Position numbers and translations under genes: made by a program. This document shows positions 10,401-21,407 of a stretch of 64,000 bases of DNA, piece by piece (position 1 is the first letter of the stretch; every line of letters begins with the position of its first letter). The notes under the pieces were generated by a model that was not told the origin of the DNA, ran no database searches, and worked only from the letters and a program-made list of their open reading frames with translations. Origin of the DNA: Proteromonas lacertae (taxonomy: Eukaryota > Sar > Bigyra > Opalinata > Proteromonadidae); NCBI GenBank assembly GCA_002245135.1, contig NGBS01000871.1:434001-498000 (forward strand), in the 5' to 3' direction.

Positions 10401-13400
10401 AAATATTCAAACAGAATAATTATCAAATGACAAAATGTAGAATGATTGACGATACTCATTTCATAGCGAATTATACAAATAAAAATGCTAATAGTGACTT
10501 ATTAATAATAGTTGAAGGAGTGATAAGAGCATCAGATACAGGTGTAAGAACATCTTCTGGAAGTAGATCAATATTTGGTAGATCTTTACCTCCATATGTA
10601 GTAACAGCTGATTTCAGTGATGATGGAAGTAAGATAATAGTTGAATTTGATCAAAATATAGTAGAAGGAATATCAAATTTAGCAGAACCCTGTAGTAAAA
10701 TATTGAGCAATACAAACTTAGGTACAAATGCAATGTGTAGATTAACCAGTCCAAGAATAATGGAAATATCATTGAGTAGTGATGCAACAATTGCATTAAA
10801 AAATTTTATAACTATAAAACCTGATAGTGGTATAAAAAGTGTAAAAGATCATCTATATAGTGCAAATGGTATATCCACTGTTAATGCTCCAACTAGTCCA
10901 ACTAAAATCACAGCAGTAATCAATGCTCCTGATGAAATGGGAGAATGTGCAACAATATCAGTTGATGGTTCATTATCTCAAAGTCATGGAGGAAGAAAAC
11001 CAACTTACATTTGGGGATATTCTACAGAAGATAGTTATATTCCAACTGAAGATTTAAAGAATTGTATCAAGAATGCAAATTCAAAGAATGAAGCAGCATT
11101 GAGTATAAAAGGTACTTATTTAAATAAAGGTAAAAATATAATTACATTGAAGATTAAATCATTCTTGAATATTGAATCTGATATTGTTTATAAAACAATC
11201 AATTCCAAAAAAGATGGTGCTTCAATAGAAGCAACAATAACTGGTAATTCAATTCAGAATTATACCAAATTAGGATCATTTGCAATTTCAGCAAAAGGAA
11301 AGATATCTGTTTGTGATGCTGTAAGTGATATGAATATAAAATTCGAATGGAGTGGATTAAATAAAGATACAAAGAAAGAATTGGATATATCTCAATTTAC
11401 AACAGCTAATCCAAGAATCTTGAATATTCCATCCAAATCATTAGAAATTGGAAATTATGTTTTTACAGTAAAAGTGACTAGTAGTGATGATTCTTTAACA
11501 TCCAGTTCCTCAATAATAGTCAATATTATTCCAAGTGATTTAGTAGTAGTATTAAGTGATGGTGGAAATGATCGAATCCAGAGTGACAGTAGTCCATTGA
11601 TATTAGATATATCTAAATCATATGATCCAGATGAATATGATAATGAATTTAACTATAAATGGGAATGTGTAATGAATGGAATAAGTCAATGTATTGATGT
11701 AGATGGAAAAGCTCTTGAATTTGAAATGAAATCCATAATAACAATAAAAGAGAATGTATTAAGAAAAGACAATATTTATATATTTACAGGTAGAGTGTTA
11801 AGTAAAAAGACTGATCGAAGTTCAAGTATCTCAATCAATGTAAAAGTGATCGAAGAAAAGATCGATTTATCAATTCATTTAAAAGTATCAAGTGTAGATC
11901 ATATCTATAATCCCACTGATATATTCTCAATCGAAGGTGAAATAATCACATCTTTAAGTGATTTATCAGAAGTGAGTTATAAATGGAGTTATCCTAAAAA
12001 TGAATTAAATACCAACATGTTTATTGGTTCAATCGAAAGTGATAAAATCGTAGTAGATTGTAATAAACTATCTTATGGTAAAGAAAGTGTTTTATTTACC
12101 TTGAGTTATAAGAAAATGATATTTACAAGTGAATATTTATTTGAAATTCATTCTCCTCCAAGTGGTGGTTATTTAGTTGTGAGTAATAAAAGTGTAAACT
12201 TTGGTGAAGAAATTGAAATAACAAGTAGTGGTTGGATAAGTAAAAATAAATTGTATTATCGATTTGGAGTGTTATTTAGTGAGAATAATATTCAATTTGT
12301 GAATGATTATTCTTTAAATAACAAATACAAAGGATATATTCCAACAGGAAATGCAGCAAATCATTATAAAGTTACAATTGTAGTAAAAGTTAAAGATGAA
12401 AGAAATGCAATTTCTTATAGTAATAAATATGAAAATGGAGAAGAAGTAATAGTTATATCAAATCCATTACAACTTGATAATGCTGAACAAGCTCATGATA
12501 CAATCAACAATATGATAGATAAAGCGAAGAATGTAAGTGAATATGATCAAATATATACAATAGTAAACTCAGTTTCAAATCAATTAGTTGCAGGAGTATG
12601 CAATTTATCTAATAGTGATGAAAATAAGAATGTATGTTTAAACGAAGGAAATTGCGTGAATAATTTCTGTAATTGTACATCTGAATATACAGGTAAATAC
12701 TGCGAAAATCATAAACCAATTGATTGTGAATTAAGCAGTGAATATGAATATGGTGAATATGATCGAAGCTGTGGAATAGGTCATCGAAAGCGTTGGCATC
12801 CAATCAAAAGAAATGCTGAATATGGAGGTAAAGAATGTGAAATAATAATTGAAGAAGATAAAAGTGTTTATTTGGGTGTATGTACTGATGATGTAGATGG
12901 GAAATGGAGTGAATGGAGTGGATGGAGTGATTGTGATGCAGTATGTAGTGTTTATAACAACATAAATGTGTATGGTATAGAGAAACGAAATAGAAAATGT
13001 GATAGCCCTAAACCATCTGGAAATGGTAAATACTGTGAAGGAGAAAGTGTCGAAAGTCGAAGATGTGTAAAATCCTGTATAGCTCCATACAAACCATGTC
13101 CAGGTCAAACTATAAACAATAATGGTGAAGTAGTTGGTCGTGAATGTAATGGAAATGGAATATGTGAATATAGTAATAAACCTTGTTTTGCCTATCAAGC
13201 TGGTTGTATTTCTTATTGTATTTGTAATAATGAATATGCTGGTGATTCATGTAATATTGAATTAAGTGAATTACAAAAGAAAAGACAAATGAATGATATT
13301 TTAGCCAAATCATTAGAAGAAGCATTCAATCATTCTACCAATTCGTTAGAATCTCACTCATTATTATCAACCAGTTTATTGAATTTAGCTAATCCACCAG

Positions 13401-15700
13401 TTGAATTATTTAATACAACAAAAAAGAATACTTTAAAATTAGTAAATAAAGTAATCGAGAATATTAAAGAAGATAAATCAAGTGAAAGTGTTCCAGTTGA
13501 TTCTTTAAAGAGTTATTTAGAAACTTCAATATTATTCTTTACAGATGAAACTGTAGAAAATGTAAAGAATAAAGATAATTCTGATTATTATAGTAAATCA
13601 TTATTGAATATAATCTCAAATGTCACATCTATCTATTCAAGTAAAGCAACTACCTCAAGTAACAATAACAACAAAGAGAGTTTAATATTAAAAGGTGAAT
13701 CAGTATCAGTGAATCTAATGAAAAGAAGAGAAGATGAAATGATATTGAAAACTGATGAAAGTGAGATAGAATTAAGTGAAGAAGTGAAGGGAGATACAGT
13801 AGAAGTAATCGAATGGAATAACATTCCATATAATGATATAAGAGATGAAAACTTAACCTCAGGTTTAATAAGTATAAGTATTCATGACAATGAAGGCAAA
13901 AGAAACATCAAAGATATCGAAAAACCAATATTCTTTACTCAGAAAGTAAGTAATTATGGAAGTTTAAAAGATATTGAATGTAGTTATTATGATGAAGAAT
14001 TAGGTAAAATGACATTTGAAGGTGTTTATATATATTATATCGAAGAAATGAGTAATAATACAGCTTTAGTAACGTGTGCAACAATCCATTTAAGTTCCTT
14101 CTCAACAAAAGTAGAAAGAATCTTACCTAAAATGAATTTTGTAAATCCCATTAGTGATGCTCATTTATTAGGTAATTACAATAAAGAAAATATGATAGTT
14201 CCAATTATCTTAAGTGTAGTGATAGTAGTATGTTGTATATCTTGGTTATACGCCAAATATACTGATAGTTCTGAATTATCAATAGTATCCAATGAAAAAG
14301 CTGAAAAATTCTTAAGTGTTGGATTATTAGATGAAACAATTGCTGAAAAGAAACATGAGAAAGAAGCCAAATCGTTTTTATCCAAATTCTTAATGAATAT
14401 GAAACAACATCATAGTTGGTTAGCTCCAACATTGAGACCAGTGGATGAGATAGTAGTAATAAATCGAAGTCAAAGAATCCTATGTTTAACATGTCAATTA
14501 ATGACAAGTACAGCTATAAATGCTTTATTCTTTGGAAGTAGTCCTGAAAATGTAGGTCAATTAATCTCCACTTCAATAATTTCCACATTGTGTATGTTAC
14601 CTTGCACATTAATAATTCCTTGGTTATATAAATATGCTAATGGTTGTTCATCTAAAACAATTAGTAATAAACGAAAATGGTTTACAATCAAATCCTTGAG
14701 AAATCGATTTAAGAGTTATTTATCGAGTGGTATTTCAACTCCTGAATTGTTAAGATTAAAAGCTGGTTTATTAATAACAACAGGAATCTTATTATTGGTT
14801 TGTATTTTATTCTATATAATCTCATTGATAATAATGCCATTTGGTGCTCCATCTTTAATAACAACATTATGTTTAATAATAATGATAATTGAAATGTTAT
14901 TCAGTTTCATTTGTAGTAATATCTTATCGAAACCTGGTTTTATCTACTTATTTGTAGTTGATTTATTGATATTTATAGTGAATGTGATATTCTTAATCAT
15001 TTGTGCTTGTCTATCCAACAAAAGTTATGGAATTATCTATAATATGTGGAAAGTTTTTTCAAAGAATGTAGCAACCAAAGAATTCAATAAATATATCGAA
15101 AATAATTTAGATTGTTGTGGTTTCTATGATATAAATGATTATAATGTAAATGATTGTTTAGAGAAATCCTTAAGTGTTGAAGTAATTCGAAGTTGTGATG
15201 TTCCTTTAAGTGATACATTTAATAAATATTCTGGAATGTGGGGTATATTCTTCATATTATCAATCTTATTGATGTTAATAAAAATGTCAATGATAGGTGG
15301 ATATATGCTAGTGAATATGAACAAAATAATAAGTGAAGAAAATGATTATGATAATGAAATAACAAAAATTGCAGGAAATAAAATGATAAATTTCTTAAGA
15401 CGAAGTGTGATGATAAACAAAATTAAAAGAAAGAAAGAATATGTAGAATGGTTAAGACAAAGAAGAATTAGAAGCACAATAACTGTTTGTGTTAATACAA
15501 CTGTGTTTATTTACATAGTGATAATGATTTATATCAATTTATTATATGGAGTAAAATTTGCTCCAAATCAAGCCAATAGTTGGATAATATCTTCAGCTAT
15601 TTCAATGTCAATCGATTTCTTAATTCAACAACCATCTTTGATATTGTTGAATTCAGTAGCTACTTCCACAATGGGTGCAGTGTTGAACTTTGCTGGTTAA
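7493..15700 (+). CDS. Polycystin-1-like REJ/GPS membrane protein with an embedded tetraspanin-like module
   Basis: A 2,735-residue intronless ORF. Signal peptide MHFKSRIALTGLFLLVLSGA. Domains in order: a large beta-rich ectodomain (about 30-930); Ig/PKD-like and REJ-like region (about 930-1650, with CATISVDGSLSQSHGG); EGF-like (about 1703-1738); TSP1-like (WSEWSGWSDC, about 1804); a second EGF-like near 1900. A GPS-like segment precedes the first membrane helix (CSYYDEELGK ... TCATIHLSSFS, about 2155-2205). The helix near 2235-2256 is followed by SQRILCLTCQLMTSTAINALFFG, split here as SQRILCLTCQ and INALFFG, which matches the polycystin-1 membrane region. Between about 2418 and 2612 lies a four-helix unit whose third loop carries LDCCGFYD plus further cysteines, the tetraspanin large-loop signature. 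Polycystin-like sequence resumes (INLLYGVKFA, then NSWIISSAISMSID and QQP). Likely a mechanosensory or adhesion surface protein. Confidence 0.8.
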   Translation: MHFKSRIALTGLFLLVLSGAFASVERLGKGGGYKDDVKKNRGLSGSIYQLEGGQRDMVTSGPIDIAAEVERIYGKEELTLRYTVNDNTPQSFRLFNGASNVVLVANLELVVEIDDKRSDKTSPIKFGTNGIFDALPKLKKMAHVTVRFTSDVSIDLTTGNKGIIANSITISKDSSYSTKQILQDIGIYFTNKDKPITLTASILNDGSALLFGSITYGEVLNDDYYFSGLFVIGDNLIVSRSSDNKQQLSFSLVNKDLQSKISHYIFDVNTLTVTDVSTTSLIFNLLSYTNVGVKNSFILIREGLDNPSSSNSVTINSISFVSKVIDNTWIDIKIKSIQMLSTFNAISSASDSFENSYLILRVTSDAIIQYQSIYYLGSAFAGLIKNSYIQLIEFTSTVEPKLSSSSLASGSKGYLIGNGKIITGIEKIEEDAFINDASTKLTGYLVGQDSSGKSVIYLKLMPYYNSKYIVDVYKTFVKTGIEFNKDDKYLKINNVIVYDEYDENVVFNNAGERHDNFVYVGLLYPPSEDVTINGECSGDADQIDCNADPHTFNYDRYMIDSTYSLPLKIPESSTKVCIEVTTESVEVTFDGFSKKICHTLYNANYVPTIPPGGLECTEGEKCKFSINLKGIATGMFSSTVTISGGEPFNSGTAFCGVSYCSLDFTYPRNNIDDDDIYQVELFVKIKFIGINSGTGTIKVNVHDADTSGITARVVVNENSAIEDNVATVYFKLDTIPFNPVTINYICPSSLKCESDGLNDISDMTEHSVTVKREYTTIYDYSKENTVFTMMFLSSTSNDLKYANVKPSDQTITVKNDLKPEIIITEKSISYECGQSDSPKYHISYRRTPKTSIVITPKYDVENLNVKPNSGVLQDGKNELIISVDPIKVCRGNVSYEITHRIETEDELYKNVEIGSIMFNNIVYENQLDLTSPPVLQYVSESDTSYTLNIEFDKKCFIDNVVINQEFDCTKIFKQNNYQMTKCRMIDDTHFIANYTNKNANSDLLIIVEGVIRASDTGVRTSSGSRSIFGRSLPPYVVTADFSDDGSKIIVEFDQNIVEGISNLAEPCSKILSNTNLGTNAMCRLTSPRIMEISLSSDATIALKNFITIKPDSGIKSVKDHLYSANGISTVNAPTSPTKITAVINAPDEMGECATISVDGSLSQSHGGRKPTYIWGYSTEDSYIPTEDLKNCIKNANSKNEAALSIKGTYLNKGKNIITLKIKSFLNIESDIVYKTINSKKDGASIEATITGNSIQNYTKLGSFAISAKGKISVCDAVSDMNIKFEWSGLNKDTKKELDISQFTTANPRILNIPSKSLEIGNYVFTVKVTSSDDSLTSSSSIIVNIIPSDLVVVLSDGGNDRIQSDSSPLILDISKSYDPDEYDNEFNYKWECVMNGISQCIDVDGKALEFEMKSIITIKENVLRKDNIYIFTGRVLSKKTDRSSSISINVKVIEEKIDLSIHLKVSSVDHIYNPTDIFSIEGEIITSLSDLSEVSYKWSYPKNELNTNMFIGSIESDKIVVDCNKLSYGKESVLFTLSYKKMIFTSEYLFEIHSPPSGGYLVVSNKSVNFGEEIEITSSGWISKNKLYYRFGVLFSENNIQFVNDYSLNNKYKGYIPTGNAANHYKVTIVVKVKDERNAISYSNKYENGEEVIVISNPLQLDNAEQAHDTINNMIDKAKNVSEYDQIYTIVNSVSNQLVAGVCNLSNSDENKNVCLNEGNCVNNFCNCTSEYTGKYCENHKPIDCELSSEYEYGEYDRSCGIGHRKRWHPIKRNAEYGGKECEIIIEEDKSVYLGVCTDDVDGKWSEWSGWSDCDAVCSVYNNINVYGIEKRNRKCDSPKPSGNGKYCEGESVESRRCVKSCIAPYKPCPGQTINNNGEVVGRECNGNGICEYSNKPCFAYQAGCISYCICNNEYAGDSCNIELSELQKKRQMNDILAKSLEEAFNHSTNSLESHSLLSTSLLNLANPPVELFNTTKKNTLKLVNKVIENIKEDKSSESVPVDSLKSYLETSILFFTDETVENVKNKDNSDYYSKSLLNIISNVTSIYSSKATTSSNNNNKESLILKGESVSVNLMKRREDEMILKTDESEIELSEEVKGDTVEVIEWNNIPYNDIRDENLTSGLISISIHDNEGKRNIKDIEKPIFFTQKVSNYGSLKDIECSYYDEELGKMTFEGVYIYYIEEMSNNTALVTCATIHLSSFSTKVERILPKMNFVNPISDAHLLGNYNKENMIVPIILSVVIVVCCISWLYAKYTDSSELSIVSNEKAEKFLSVGLLDETIAEKKHEKEAKSFLSKFLMNMKQHHSWLAPTLRPVDEIVVINRSQRILCLTCQLMTSTAINALFFGSSPENVGQLISTSIISTLCMLPCTLIIPWLYKYANGCSSKTISNKRKWFTIKSLRNRFKSYLSSGISTPELLRLKAGLLITTGILLLVCILFYIISLIIMPFGAPSLITTLCLIIMIIEMLFSFICSNILSKPGFIYLFVVDLLIFIVNVIFLIICACLSNKSYGIIYNMWKVFSKNVATKEFNKYIENNLDCCGFYDINDYNVNDCLEKSLSVEVIRSCDVPLSDTFNKYSGMWGIFFILSILLMLIKMSMIGGYMLVNMNKIISEENDYDNEITKIAGNKMINFLRRSVMINKIKRKKEYVEWLRQRRIRSTITVCVNTTVFIYIVIMIYINLLYGVKFAPNQANSWIISSAISMSIDFLIQQPSLILLNSVATSTMGAVLNFAG

Positions 15701-16327
15701 ATGAAGAAATGATATTGAAGATGATTATCTCTCTTATAAAAGACATTTATTATTATTAAAACTTACCATGAAGATAAAATTGTTTTTGTTAAGGGATTTT
15801 AATAACAATATACATATAAAACCTTTCATAAACATGAAAATAAAGATTTAAATGATGTGGGGATATTTTAAGCCAAAATTTCCACACATGTTCAAATAAA
15901 GAAATGTTGTAAAGTGAGCTGTATGGATAAATTACCATCGAGATTTGGTATATTTTTTACATTGTTGTGTGAGATTAACAAAAATCGAAAATAGTTTGTA
16001 AATGAGGTAGATATAAAAGTAGAATATTGAAAAGAGTATATGAATGAAAAATATGATTACTATATTCATGTAAGAAGATAAATAACTGATATTGTGATAA
16101 TACTATTTTTTCTTTCATTATTCAAATTGTTAAGAACAATTCATTGTATAGTTATACAAAATGAATAATCATATCAAATAATATGTGTATACAAATATTT
16201 ACAATAAATGATACAAACTGTGCAAATCTTTTACAAATTGTTTATATTTGAAGTAGTTATTAGAGAATATCGAAGAATATATACAAACAAACAATGTGCA
16301 ATATAATCATTTACTTTATAATTAATC
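15701..16327. other. Intergenic spacer, no gene seen
   Basis: 627 nt of AT-rich spacer between the convergent polycystin-like gene and the EEP-like gene. I found no ORF with family resemblance, no tRNA fold and no tandem repeat. It should hold the 3' UTRs and poly(A) signals of both genes. Confidence 0.5.
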
Positions 16328-17798
16328 TTATAAATACAATAACACCATCAACAATAACAATATCATATTCTTCAATCCAAATTCCATATAAATATTACTT
16401 TCATCATTATTAGTTCCAATTGGCCAAAATTCAAAAGTCACACTTAAACCACTGTTTGGAGTTGCTAATAAAAATTCTTCTTCATTATAGTCTACACTAG
16501 TTGAACTACTTATATTCAATGTTGAAATACTTCGAATTTGAATTTCATTATTAAAGAATTCTTCATTATTACTTCTCAATAAAAATTCACTTCGAATATG
16601 TTTTAAATGATCAGTTATTAATCGATTATCACCACTTGTATTGTATAAATCATTTGCTTTTAATAATTCTAATAAACTTAAATAAGCATCAGTTTGTTCA
16701 TCCATTGTTCCACTGTCTTGACCTAAATCTCCACTGTAGATTGTCATTATATTATATTCTTCATTATTCTTTTTAAATTCTTTTATTGTTTTACTCACTT
16801 CATTTTCAATCTTTATTAAATAATCATTTAAACTAGCTATATAACTACTTTCATCATTTGGCAATATACTGTTGATTAAAAATACTATTCGATTACTTCC
16901 TATATCTATTCCACTTATCACTGATCCATAAATTCGATTATATTCTTCATCTACTCCCAGATTTATATAATTACAAATTGTTATTGGATATTTACTTAAT
17001 ATTAATAAGCCATTATCATCTTTTGAGTTTTCATCACTTCTTGGCATTGCAATGTGATATTTATAACTATTAAATGTGTTTAGAATAAATAATTCTTGTA
17101 GATGTTTTGGAGCATTTTGAATTGAGATTATTGTATTTGTATCTTGTAATGAATAATATACATCTTTGATTCTTTCAATATCATTGGCTTCATTTGTTTC
17201 ACCAAACATATCGATTGTGGTTATTGTCAAGGTTTTTCTTGTACTTAATTTTGTTTTGGGATATATTGTACAAGCAGGATAATCAATATGATTACATATT
17301 TTGGATGGTTTCACATTTACTCCACTATATTCTCTTACTCCATCATGAGTCCATAATCTCAACTGTAAAGCAATTTCTACTTTTTGAGATTCACCAACTT
17401 TATTTAAACATCTCATATTAAACATCCATCTATTCATTATTATCAATAAAAACATATTTATACTTTTGTTGTTCTTTTGGAACATATCCACTCATTGGAA
17501 TGTCTAAATATCCCATCAGAAGTGTTGGATCTACTGGAGATATTATGAACTCATATTTTTCTGTATAATCTTCTGCTTCATCAGTCCACCATGAAAAACT
17601 AGCAAATGTCATGTTATCAGGCATAGCAATACTGCTAGCAAAGCTAATGATTTCCTTATCAGCTACACCATAATCTAAAAGCAACACATCCTTCGCAACA
17701 TTTTCAACGAACATGCTAATATCAATAGTGACTGACACTCCAGAACCATCACAATTCACACCAACTATAACTAAAGAAAGAATTAAGAAGAAGTTCAT
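16328..17798 (-). CDS. Secreted, probably GPI-anchored endonuclease/exonuclease/phosphatase-fold protein
   Basis: Coding exons are 17798-17466 and 17431-16328, joined over a 34-nt GTATAA...TAG intron (17432-17465). The intron restores one frame from two overlapping ORFs. The signal peptide is MNFFLILSLVIVGVNC. The second half resembles the EEP (DNase I/sphingomyelinase) fold: TITTIDMFGE, ISIQNAP at the usual QE site, NGLLILSKYPI, IMTIYSGDLGQD at the GDxN site, and ITDHLKHI at the SDH site. The catalytic Glu (QN instead of QE) and the GDxN asparagine are not conserved in my reading, so activity is doubtful. The protein ends in a hydrophobic tail (NMILLLLMVLLYL) directly at the stop, typical of a GPI signal. 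Fold assignment is moderate; substrate unknown. The N-terminal 110 residues are not recognised. Confidence 0.6.
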
Positions 17799-18276
17799 TT
17801 GTTGTGTTTAATAGAGTCGTTACACATGATAAAGCAATTAATATGTAACTTAATACAATTTAAGCCTCGTTGCACCTTTAAAACGAATATAAATTTTAGA
17901 AGAATTTTTTTCTAAGGTCTTTTTGTCTTAACACTGAATAGACAGTGAATAAAATAATTAGAATTGATATGAACAGTAAATGTAGAATATATTTAAGGTA
18001 GTCTAGACAGTTTAAGAAGTGTGTTTTAAATGACCACCCTTTTTGTTTTGATTAACAAAACAGACAAATGAATAGAATCTTAATATTATAAGATATTCAT
18101 ATGGTTTAATTATGTATTTTCTAATTGACATTTCGATTTTCTAAAACTAAAGCAATTAAATGCAATGTTTATGATTTGAATTTTATTGTTATATGATTTA
18201 TTTCCTCATAAAATCTTTATTTAATAATAAATGAAATTTTAGACTATCCAAAATTTTCGTTAACCATTTATTTAAA
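17799..18276. promoter_or_regulatory. Divergent intergenic region between EEP-like and KNL2-like genes
   Basis: About 480 nt between two divergently transcribed genes, so both promoters should lie here. It is AT-rich with short T runs near 17908 and 18040. An AAACGAATAT stretch near 17881 resembles the motif seen before other genes in the window, but it lies far from the downstream start. No ORF of note. Confidence 0.4.
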
Positions 18277-20235
18277 ATGAATTTTGCTGCTCCATCATTT
18301 AGTCCCAGTTTATATAAGCCAGCAACAAGTAAAAAATTAGACCGCAATTTATCAGAACTGTATATTACATATGATTATATGTAGAGCACGAAGATCTCCT
18401 GTACCATCTGCAGTAGCAAAATGGATAGAAACGCATTCAGATAATCATTCAAATGTATATTTTATTAGCTATATTTTATAGGCTGGTAATACATGTATCA
18501 ATACTTCAATAAATATACTTCAAAACACTAATGTAAACACAGTATTATATAAAATGGAATATAGTTAATGTTATATAATAGCCTATATCTTCACTAATAA
18601 ACAAAACACCTGAAAATTTAACATTATCAAAAAGAAGAGAATCATCTACATCATCGGTATAATATATAATTTGATAATAATTAGAGATCTAGTAGACCTA
18701 GTACTAAATTCATATCTCCGAAAATAAATCCTAAAGAAAATGATTTAGATAGATCAGATAATTCAATGAATCTATCACAAAGTTTTAAAGAAGAAGAAGA
18801 AGAAGATGGTAATGATGATGATGATGATGAAATAAATAATGAAAAAGAAGAAAAAGAAGAAGTAATGATAAAACCTAAAACTATGAATAAAAATAAAAAT
18901 AAAGAAGAAGAAGAAGAAGAAGAAGAAGAAGAAGAAGAAGAAGAAAAGGAGGAAATAAAAAGGGTTACTAGAAATAAAAAAGAAAAAAAGATTAAATCAA
19001 CAAAAAGACAAAAGGAAATACAAAATAAACAATCAAAATCTAAAACAAAACCATCTACAAAGAATATAGAAATAGAAAATGTATATATATATATATATAT
19101 ATATATTATTTGAGTAGTTTACATTTGAATCATTATTAGGATTATCTCTAAGCCATGATGATGATAATGATGATGATAAAGATAATCAAATAAAGAAAAA
19201 GAAAAATCCAAAAGTCAAAATCGTATATGATTGATTAATATATTCATATTTATTAATTTATAGACTGCAATTCAAAATAAAAGAAAGAATAAAATGAAAT
19301 CTACTCATTCACCATCTCCAACTAAATCAAATTCAATTAATTTTACTGTATTATATTATTATTATTATATATAGGAGTTGTTTGAGGATATAATGATGAA
19401 ATGTGATAATAAAGAATCATCTTCACAAAATTCTAACATTATTAAAGAACAACCTAAGAAAAGAAGAGGAAGAAGAAGAAAAATAGAACCTCCTCCAGAA
19501 GAAGAAGAAGAAGAAGATAAGAACACTACTGATAAACCAAATCTTAAGAATAAGAAAAGAAAATTAAGTACATCATCTGCTTCAACATCATCACCAACTG
19601 GTCCATTATTATCCGTTTCAAGAAGTGGAAGAATCTGTTCAACTCCATTAAAACATTACCAAAACGAAGGATTGAAAGTAACAAAAGATAATAAAGTAGA
19701 TATTATTTCATCAACTCCAGTGGAATGGAATGATGAAGATGTTTCTAAATTGAAAGATGTAGTGATGGAACATAGACCTGACACTCCGTTATTATGGGAA
19801 AAAGTAGGGAAATTATTGCATAAAGATCCAATAGAATGTTCAACTAAATATCTGTTGGATAATGATAATAGAAAGAAAAATGGTAAAAGGAAAAATACAG
19901 AAAAAGATAATGTAGTAGTAGAAGAAGAAAAAGTAAAGAAATTATTAAACAAACCGCTAGGTGGAAAAGGTACGATAAAAAGAAAACAACAACTTAGAGA
20001 ATATATTAAAACGAAGAATAATGGAACAAATGATGATTTATTCAGTGAAATTAAATTGAAAAATTATTTAGTTGATGATGTATTATCTCCACCCGTAACA
20101 TCTCACACTATTTCACATACTAGAAATGATAACAGTAGTATAGATGAAGATATCACTCCAATAATACTTAGAAGTGCTGATATGAATGAAACAGACAGAT
20201 ATATTCAGAATATAAAAAAACAAAAATTCAAATAA
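18277..20235 (+). CDS. KNL2/Mis18BP1-like SANT protein, eight exons
   Basis: Exons 18277-18359, 18385-18454, 18482-18532, 18582-18656, 18685-19080, 19118-19222, 19264-19347 and 19375-20235 close into one 574-codon frame. Introns are 25, 27, 49, 28, 37, 41 and 27 nt. The N-terminal half is Ser/Lys/Glu-rich and low complexity, with a GAA-repeat polyglutamate run near 18790-18950. The last exon has a SANT/Myb-like unit (VEWNDEDVSKLKDVV ... PLLWEKVGKLL ... ECSTKY) followed by a basic block, GGKGTIKRKQQLREYI. In Mis18-binding protein 1/KNL2, which directs CENP-A loading at centromeres, a SANT domain and a similar GTLKRK-type motif occur. I see no clear SANTA domain. A generic Myb-SANT chromatin protein is the alternative. 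Confidence 0.6.
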
Positions 20236-20315
20236 TAAATAATTATTAATAATTTAAAAAATAATTAATATTTTTGTTGTTGAAAGAAATTGAAAAATAA
20301 CAAATATATAAATAA

Positions 20316-21380
20316 TTAACAATAATCAATACCAAATACCATTAAATAGTGCCAATCTCTATCATTCAATAGATTTTGAACATTTTTCTCAAATTCTTCT
20401 ATTTCAAACTCATTATCATTTCCTATATCCAAATGTGTGAGTGTTTTTATATCATCAACAATTATGTCTGTTACTTCTTGCAATCCTTGAGGTGTTATCT
20501 TATTCACTAGAAATAATAACAATAAAAAAAGGATTCTATACTTGCTATATTTAATGAAGTAAAACATGCAAAATTCTTCAATTCTTCCATCAATTCTAAC
20601 AAACCATTATCACTAATTAAGTTTTGATTTAATCCTAAATAATCTAAATGTTCATACAAAGGTTTTAAGGTCAATAAAATTGATGATAAAAGTGTATCAT
20701 CAATTAAATTATTACATAATTCAATACTTCTTAAATTCTTGTAATATATATATTGAAAACCAATATTTATATAAATATCTTCTGTTAATGGTTGATTTTC
20801 TATTGATAATGATCCTAAATACAATATTGTTGATTTTATTGAATTCTCTTTCCATAATATTTTATCTATGTATGGTTTTTGGTTTAAATGTAATCTTTCT
20901 ATTAATAAAATAAATCATCATTATAAATATACTCACTAATCTTCTATATAATGGTTTTGCACAATCTAATACATAAATACAAATAAATAATACAAAACTG
21001 TAGTACTGTGAAAAATAACTCTGCTGCTTCTCTACAGTGATAATCAATATAAAATTGTCTTAAGAATTCCATGAATTCTAATTTTTAAACATTAAATATG
21101 TCATATACTTGATATATGTGATAAAATAATAAGTATTTCATCTATATATTATTAAATATTCAATACCATCCCAAGGAAGTTCATTCAATTGTTTTATTCT
21201 ACTAATAATATTTACATAAGATTCTCCCATCAATTCATATGCCATTTCTTTTATTTCCTTTTCTTTTTTAACTAAATATACGAAAATAGCTCTAAATCAA
21301 TTATACCATCAGGATCTAAGCTTGATAATATGCTACCTAACAATAATAATTTAAAAAAACTTACTTATAGATAAATTCAT
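20316..21380 (-). CDS. Leucine-rich-repeat protein, eight exons
   Basis: Exons in gene order are 21380-21365, 21336-21307, 21271-21167, 21141-21109, 21077-20994, 20965-20933, 20898-20542 and 20506-20316. They total 849 nt, 282 residues. Introns are 28, 35, 25, 31, 28, 34 and 35 nt, all GT...TAG, and every phase agrees. The middle and end show RNI-type leucine-rich repeats: KNLRSIELCNNLIDD, LDYLGLNQNLISDNG, FTSLNIAMNKITPQG, LTHLDIGND. The N-terminal 100 residues are helical without a recognised domain. The start codon lies inside a 38-bp sequence found again at 30141-30178. LRR proteins of this small size act as protein-binding scaffolds, but no specific partner can be inferred. Confidence 0.75.
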
Positions 21381-21404
21381 TCAGTTTTCAACAAAAATAA
21401 AAAA
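21367..21404 (+). repeat. 38-bp direct repeat, left copy
   Basis: A perfect 38-nt match to 30141-30178 in the same orientation, beginning ATAGATAAATTCATTCAG. It ends 3 nt before the left arm of the protease inverted repeat. It contains the start codon (complement of 21378-21380) and 5' leader of the LRR gene. Confidence 0.85.
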
Positions 21405-21407
21405 CAA

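Noticed and set aside
12731-13198. 155-codon antisense ORF within the polycystin-like gene
   Set aside because: Low-complexity Thr/Ile/Phe-rich shadow of the EGF/TSP1 region.
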